A stretch of DNA of 64,000 bases, from assembly GCA_021732005.1 (NCBI GenBank), contig JAKFVT010000029.1, positions 42,847-106,846 of the forward strand. Direction: 5' to 3'. Shown piece by piece: positions 60,306 through 64,000 of this stretch (positions within the stretch are counted from its first letter, which is position 1; each line of letters starts with the position of its first letter). The DNA is from Mycobacterium sp. Its GTDB lineage: Bacteria; Actinomycetota; Actinomycetes; Mycobacteriales; Mycobacteriaceae. The notes beneath the pieces are model-generated. The model was not told where the DNA came from, searched no databases, and saw only the letters and a list, made by a program, of their open reading frames with translations. The position numbers and the translations under genes are program-made.

Positions 60306-61175
60306 TCAGAGTTGGGCCGCCCACCACTGGTCGGCGAGTTCGCCGTGCGCGACGAGGACCGAAGGGCCTCGCAGCGAGCTCGATGTGTGGCTGATCTCGA
60401 CGGTGACCTCCCCGCCGGGGATGCGGACGCGCAGCGTGCCGGTCGACACATTGAGGTGGGCCAGGGCCGCGGCCGCAGCGGCAACCGTTCCGGTTCCGCA
60501 GGAGCGTGTTTCGCCGACACCACGTTCGTGTACCCGCATGCTGACGGCTCCATCGCGGGCGATCGTCAGCACCTCGACGTTGACACCGTCCGGGAACTGG
60601 CCGCGATCGAACAGCACCGGCGCGGCGACGTCCAGGTCGGCCAGCGCTTTTTCGGTGAGGTCGGGATCCAGGCAGGCCAGGTGCGGATTCCCGACGTCGA
60701 CGCCGACGCCGGAGAAGTGCCTGCCGCCGACGGTGGCGGTGCCGGTCCCGAGCAGGTTGACCTTGCCCATGTCGACGGTGACCTCGGCCGCCACAGCATC
60801 GGCATGGTGCACGACCACGGGGCGCGGTCCGGCCAGCGTGCCGACCACGAACGCGTCGCGCTGCTCCAGGCCGCTGGCCCGCAGGTAGTGCGCGAACACC
60901 CGGACCCCGTTGCCGCACATCTGGGCGATCGAGCCGTCGGCGTTGCGATAATCCATGTACCAGTCGCCGCTGTCCACGCCTTCGGGCAGCCGGTCCAGTA
61001 CGCCGGCATCGACGACCGCCCCGGCGGTGGTGACCCGCAGCACGCCGTCGGCGCCCAGCCCCCGGCGCCGGTCGCACAGCGCGGCCACGGCGTCGGGCGC
61101 CAGCTCCAGCTGCGCGGGCAGGTCGGGCAGCAGCACGAAGTCGTTTTCGGTGCCGTGCCCCTTCGAGAAGATCAT
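60306..61175 (-). CDS. dapF: Diaminopimelate epimerase
   Basis: 289 residues. Both catalytic cysteines are present: [13 protein letters not shown] and [15 protein letters not shown]. The enzyme turns LL- into meso-diaminopimelate for peptidoglycan and lysine. The N-terminus [18 protein letters not shown] is typical. The counterpart is Rv2726c. It follows the miaA stop by 15 bases and precedes hflX, in the conserved mycobacterial order. Confidence 0.96.
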   Translation of the reverse strand: MIFSKGHGTENDFVLLPDLPAQLELAPDAVAALCDRRRGLGADGVLRVTTAGAVVDAGVLDRLPEGVDSGDWYMDYRNADGSIAQMCGNGVRVFAHYLRASGLEQRDAFVVGTLAGPRPVVVHHADAVAAEVTVDMGKVNLLGTGTATVGGRHFSGVGVDVGNPHLACLDPDLTEKALADLDVAAPVLFDRGQFPDGVNVEVLTIARDGAVSMRVHERGVGETRSCGTGTVAAAAAALAHLNVSTGTLRVRIPGGEVTVEISHTSSSLRGPSVLVAHGELADQWWAAQL

Positions 61176-61190
61176 GCGAAGATCACCTGA

Positions 61191-62108
61191 TCAGGATACG
61201 TCCCGCCATCGGGCGATCACCTGGTCGGCAAGGTCGGGGGCGGCACCGTCGAGCCACTGGATGCGATGGTCGCGGCGAAACCACGACCGCTGCCGGCGCA
61301 CATACCGCCGGGTGCCGATGAAGGTCAGCTCGCGCGCCTGGGCCAGATCCTCATCTCCTGCGCCGGCATCCAGCGCCTCGAGCACCTGGGCGTAGCCGAG
61401 GGCCCGGGCGGCGGTGACACCCTGCCGCAGCCCGGCGTCGAGCAGCGTGCGCACCTCGTCAACCAGGCCGGCCTCGAACATTAGGTCGGTGCGCCGCGCC
61501 AGTCGATCGTCGAGAATGCTTGTGTCCCAGTCTAATCCGATGATGACCGTGTCCCAGCGTGGCGCACCGATCTGGGGCGCCGAGGCCGCGAACGGCTGGC
61601 CGGTCAGTTCGACCACCTCCAGCGCGCGCACGATCCGGCGGCCGTCGGTGGCCAGGATCGCCTCAGCAGCGGCCGGATCGCGGCGTCCCAGCTCGGCGTG
61701 CAGGGCGGCCACCCCGATCTCGGCGAGCTGGAGTTCCCACCGGGCCCGCACCTCGGGGTCGGTGGCCGGGAAAGCCCATTCGTCGAGCAGCGACTGGATG
61801 TAGAGCATCGAGCCGCCCACGATCACGGGCGGCACTCCGCGCGACGCGATGGTCTCGACGTCGGTGGCGGCGGCTTCCTGGTAGCGCGCGACCGTCGCGG
61901 TCTGCGTCACGTCAAGGACGTCGAGCTGGTGGTGCGGGATGCCGCGCCGTTCGGCGACGGTGAGTTTGGCGGTGCCGATGTCCATGCCGCGGTACTGCTG
62001 CATCGCGTCGGCGTTGACGATCTCGCCGCCGAGGCGTTCGGCGACGTCGAGGGCCAGGGCCGACTTCCCGGTGCCTGTCGGCCCGATGACGGCAATCGGT
62101 CTCGTCAT
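61191..62108 (-). CDS. miaA: tRNA dimethylallyltransferase MiaA
   Basis: 305 residues from the ATG at 62108, which overlaps the TGA of the upstream gene by 4 bases (ATGA); a GTG three codons earlier is less likely. The P-loop [13 protein letters not shown], then [32 protein letters not shown] and the C-terminal [14 protein letters not shown] are the MiaA hallmarks. It adds the dimethylallyl group to A37 of tRNAs that read codons beginning with U. The counterpart is Rv2727c. Confidence 0.96.
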   Translation of the reverse strand: MTRPIAVIGPTGTGKSALALDVAERLGGEIVNADAMQQYRGMDIGTAKLTVAERRGIPHHQLDVLDVTQTATVARYQEAAATDVETIASRGVPPVIVGGSMLYIQSLLDEWAFPATDPEVRARWELQLAEIGVAALHAELGRRDPAAAEAILATDGRRIVRALEVVELTGQPFAASAPQIGAPRWDTVIIGLDWDTSILDDRLARRTDLMFEAGLVDEVRTLLDAGLRQGVTAARALGYAQVLEALDAGAGDEDLAQARELTFIGTRRYVRRQRSWFRRDHRIQWLDGAAPDLADQVIARWRDVS

Positions 62109-62800
62109 GGACGCCACGTACCGACGAAGTACCCCACCCCGTACGGTGCGCCCCGCACCAACTCGGTGGCCTCCTGCGGCCCGGAACCCACCAGCCCGGC
62201 CAGCACCTGGTAGGCGACCCGGCCGACGATGCCGCCGGGGAGCCCGGCCAGCGCAGCACTGTCACCTGAGGCCAGCGCGTCGTCGAGGGCGGCTTGCACG
62301 GCCGCCGCGTCGGGGTCGTAGCCGCCGGGCGCGGGCGGCGTCAGCGTGTTGGCGCCGTCGGCGACCACCAGGACGCCGACCGGTTCGTCGGTGGCGTCGA
62401 TCTCTGCGCGCAGCAGCCGGCCGAACTCGAGAGCACGTTCGGCGTCGTGGTCGGCGTCGTACACCCGGACCTGCGCGCGGGCCGATGGGTTGGCCTGCCC
62501 GCGCAGCCACCCGATGTACAGCGCGCAGAGAGGCAAGACACGCACCCCGGTGGGCGGGTCCGGGGACAGCGCGACGGGAACGTCCACCCCGTAGCCGGCG
62601 AAGCTGCCTCGGGTGTCGGGGTCGATGGTCTGATCGGCCGCGTCGACGCCGATGGCGACCCAGCGATCGGGCAGTGCCGCGGCCGCCGTCAGCGCGGCGT
62701 CGCGGAACTCGGCGACCTCGGCGGCGGCCGCACCGGCGAGTTCGGGCACCAGGACGGGCGCCGAGGGCGTCAGGACAACGGCGGACAGCACGTCCCCCAC
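62105..62800 (-). CDS. Conserved protein of AmmeMemoRadiSam/class III extradiol-dioxygenase-like type
   Basis: 231 residues, the length I recall for Rv2728c. The start [17 protein letters not shown] and later stretches ([33 protein letters not shown]) loosely resemble class III extradiol dioxygenase-type folds, but the metal-binding histidines are not clearly there, so the function is open. The GTG at 62800 is 11 bases after the transporter stop, and its TGA overlaps miaA by 4 bases. Translation is thus linked to miaA. Confidence 0.75.
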   Translation of the reverse strand: MGDVLSAVVLTPSAPVLVPELAGAAAAEVAEFRDAALTAAAALPDRWVAIGVDAADQTIDPDTRGSFAGYGVDVPVALSPDPPTGVRVLPLCALYIGWLRGQANPSARAQVRVYDADHDAERALEFGRLLRAEIDATDEPVGVLVVADGANTLTPPAPGGYDPDAAAVQAALDDALASGDSAALAGLPGGIVGRVAYQVLAGLVGSGPQEATELVRGAPYGVGYFVGTWRP

Positions 62801-62811
62801 GCTAGTGGCCG

Positions 62812-63732
62812 TCAGCCGGGCACCGGCTCGGTGGGATCCGGCACCGGCGCGGCCTCGGTGCGGGCCAGCTCCACGGTGGCCGCGATCATCACCACGACGG
62901 CGATCACCAGAAACGCCCACCCGGACCGGCCGGGCCGCAACATCTCCCCGAGGATCGCGACGCCGAGAACCGAGGCGACCAACGGTTCGCTGACCGTGAC
63001 CGCCGGGAGTGACGCGGCCATCGACCCGGCCCGGAACGACGATTGCTGAATCGCCGTCGCCGCGATAGCCACCACGGCCCACACGTAGAGCTCGGGAAGC
63101 TTCAGCACCGCCACGATCCCGTCGTCGAGTTCGTCGACGACACCTTTCATCAGCACGGCGAACAACCCCCACAACGAACCCGCCACCAGCCCCAGCAATA
63201 CCGCCGCAACGGGTCTGCCTCGCCCCTTCCCCGGGTCGCTGCGCTCCTGCCCGCCGGAGAACACCCGCGCACCCAGCAGGCACAGCAGGAGTAGCGGACC
63301 GAGCGTGGCGGCCACCCAGCTCCACATCTCGAAGCCGGCCCGCGCCTGCCCCTTGGAGGGGTCGCCGACGGTGACGATCACGGCAACGGCCGCGGCCAGC
63401 AGTACCGCCCAGATCCACTGGTAGCGGGTGATCCGCCGTCCCGCGAAGCGCGCGCTCAGTGGCAGCGCGAACAGCAGAGAGGTCACGATCAGCGCCTGCA
63501 CCAGAAGCACCGAGCCAAATCCCAGGGCGGCGGCCTGCAACGCGAATCCGCCGGCGGCCACCAGGCTGCCCAGCCACCAGGTCTTGTCCCTGAGCAACTG
63601 CAGGAACAGGGCGATGGGACCGACCTGCTCGTCGGTGACGTCGTGGGCGGAACGTTGCTGGATGACGTCACCGATCGCGATCAGCAGCGCGGCCCCGACG
63701 GCGAACAGGGTGGCGATGTCCGACCTGTGCAT
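62812..63732 (-). CDS. DMT/EamA-like multi-pass membrane protein with embedded repeat
   Basis: 306 residues from the ATG at 63732, with GAGGAGA about 6 bases upstream. About nine to ten membrane segments are visible, from IATLFAVGAALLIAIGDVI to WAFLVIAVVVMIAATVEL, as in drug/metabolite transporters. The counterpart is Rv2729c; the substrate is unknown. A cytoplasmic-loop stretch encoding SGGQERSDPG comes from a copy of the 32-base dispersed repeat at 63229-63258, in frame. It starts the operon that runs through Rv2728c-type, miaA, dapF and hflX. Confidence 0.82.
   Translation of the reverse strand: MHRSDIATLFAVGAALLIAIGDVIQQRSAHDVTDEQVGPIALFLQLLRDKTWWLGSLVAAGGFALQAAALGFGSVLLVQALIVTSLLFALPLSARFAGRRITRYQWIWAVLLAAAVAVIVTVGDPSKGQARAGFEMWSWVAATLGPLLLLCLLGARVFSGGQERSDPGKGRGRPVAAVLLGLVAGSLWGLFAVLMKGVVDELDDGIVAVLKLPELYVWAVVAIAATAIQQSSFRAGSMAASLPAVTVSEPLVASVLGVAILGEMLRPGRSGWAFLVIAVVVMIAATVELARTEAAPVPDPTEPVPG
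63229..63258. repeat. Third copy of the dispersed repeat, inside the transporter gene
   Basis: Thirty bases match 17113-17142 with one mismatch (G for C). On the coding (minus) strand they give Ser-Gly-Gly-Gln-Glu-Arg-Ser-Asp-Pro-Gly in a loop between two membrane segments, keeping frame. Confidence 0.8.
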
Positions 63733-63947
63733 CACTGATCTCCTCGTGCTCGGGCAGTCAGCGTGCCCGCCGATTGGCGGTGTGCGCAACCTCAGACCAG
63801 CCAACCCGGGCGCATGGGTGGCATCGACCTGGTTCAATACCAACGAGGACGGCGGCCGTGACCACGGTCGCCGGACGTGCAGCAGTGGCGCCGCGTCGCG
63901 CGGCAGATGCGCGGGAACACCGCGCGGAGGGTAGGTGAGGCGAGTCC
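63733..63947. other. Divergent intergenic region
   Basis: 215 bases between the transporter start and the last gene. It should hold promoters for both. GGTGAGG lies before the ATG at 63948. No ORF, repeat or clear operator was seen. A small hypothetical gene (Rv2730) that I recall near here in M. tuberculosis is not evident. Confidence 0.5.
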
Positions 63948-64000
63948 ATGACGATCGACCAACCCAGTGCCGACGGAGCCCCGAAGCCGGCTCCCCGACC
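63948..64000 (+). CDS. Start of a CDS, 3'-partial (possible Rv2731 equivalent)
   Basis: An ATG with GGTGAGG upstream opens a frame (MTIDQPSADGAPKPAP) that runs off the window end. By gene order it may be the Ala/Arg-rich coiled-coil protein Rv2731, but 17 codons are too few to identify it. Confidence 0.45.
   Translation, partial: MTIDQPSADGAPKPAPR

Noticed and set aside
62801..63577. Extension of the Rv2728c-type gene across the transporter gene
   Set aside because: Same-strand different-frame read-through of the transporter; the product has no family match and the GTG at 62800 gives the expected length.
1..64000. CRISPR arrays, tRNA/rRNA genes, insertion sequences, prophage genes, riboswitches
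   Set aside because: No repeat-spacer pattern, CCA-ended cloverleaf, transposase/integrase motif or recognisable riboswitch core was seen on either strand by reading; a covariance-model search (for example tRNAscan and Rfam) would be decisive.

Overview
The window is about 67% GC chromosomal DNA from a mycobacterium. Gene content and order follow the Mycobacterium tuberculosis block Rv2670c to about Rv2731: zapE, ribD-like, aftC, msrB, hemQ-hemY-hemE, rnd, dxs, ceoB/ceoC, dut, suhB, ppgK, sigA, sigB, ideR, sthA, nrdR, lexA, fadE20, hflX, dapF, miaA. Several genes are extra or missing relative to that block as I remember it, which suggests an environmental, rapidly growing species (Mycolicibacterium-like). 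The species call is inference. No rRNA, tRNA, CRISPR array, insertion sequence or prophage was seen, and no gene-free stretch exceeds about 220 bases.

Layout. 1-1440: end of a SpoIIE phosphatase/ATPase-kinase gene and an overlapping STAS antagonist, a sigma partner-switch module. 1448-6635: ZapE-type ATPase, RibD-like reductase, a lipoprotein hydrolase without its nucleophile serine, AftC and MsrB. 6610-13855: three tandem membrane GGDEF-EAL cyclic-di-GMP genes. 13914-17049: coproporphyrin-dependent heme genes. 17238-27105: DUF3000 protein, RNase D, Dxs, NhaA, RNA methyltransferase, APC permease and the CeoB/CeoC potassium regulators. 27102-32507: MFS transporter, DUF3159 and OB-fold genes, a hydrolase, DUF3710, dut and the DUF3093 and DUF4193 genes. 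32678-42997: Rv2700-type envelope protein, SuhB, PpgK, SigA, a beta-lactamase-fold lipoprotein, several small conserved genes, SigB and IdeR. 43004-51336: DUF4192 protein, SthA, a serine-protease lipoprotein, PAC2 protein, hydrolase, PhzF protein, NrdR, LysM protein and LexA. 51356-64000: LGFP-repeat membrane protein, FadE20, a BisC-type molybdoenzyme, a secreted PE-PPE-domain hydrolase, the hflX-dapF-miaA run, a DMT-type transporter and the start of one more gene.

Regulation is readable in several places. Four gaps carry GGAAC-N17-CGTT/CGTC, the form used by extracytoplasmic (SigE/SigH-type) sigma factors: upstream of sigB, the OB-fold operon, a DUF7455 gene and the PAC2 gene. A perfect CRP-type palindrome lies between the DUF4193 and Rv2700-type genes. 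Two SOS boxes separate lexA from the LysM gene. An 18-base palindrome abuts the predicted -10 of fadE20 and is shared with the divergent molybdoenzyme gene. Many genes look leaderless, with a TANNNT box 6-7 bases before the start codon; dut and its divergent neighbour have overlapping -10 boxes. Starts were chosen from Shine-Dalgarno sites, -10 spacing, overlaps with neighbours and remembered family lengths. Rv equivalences rest on remembered gene order and protein character, not on a search.
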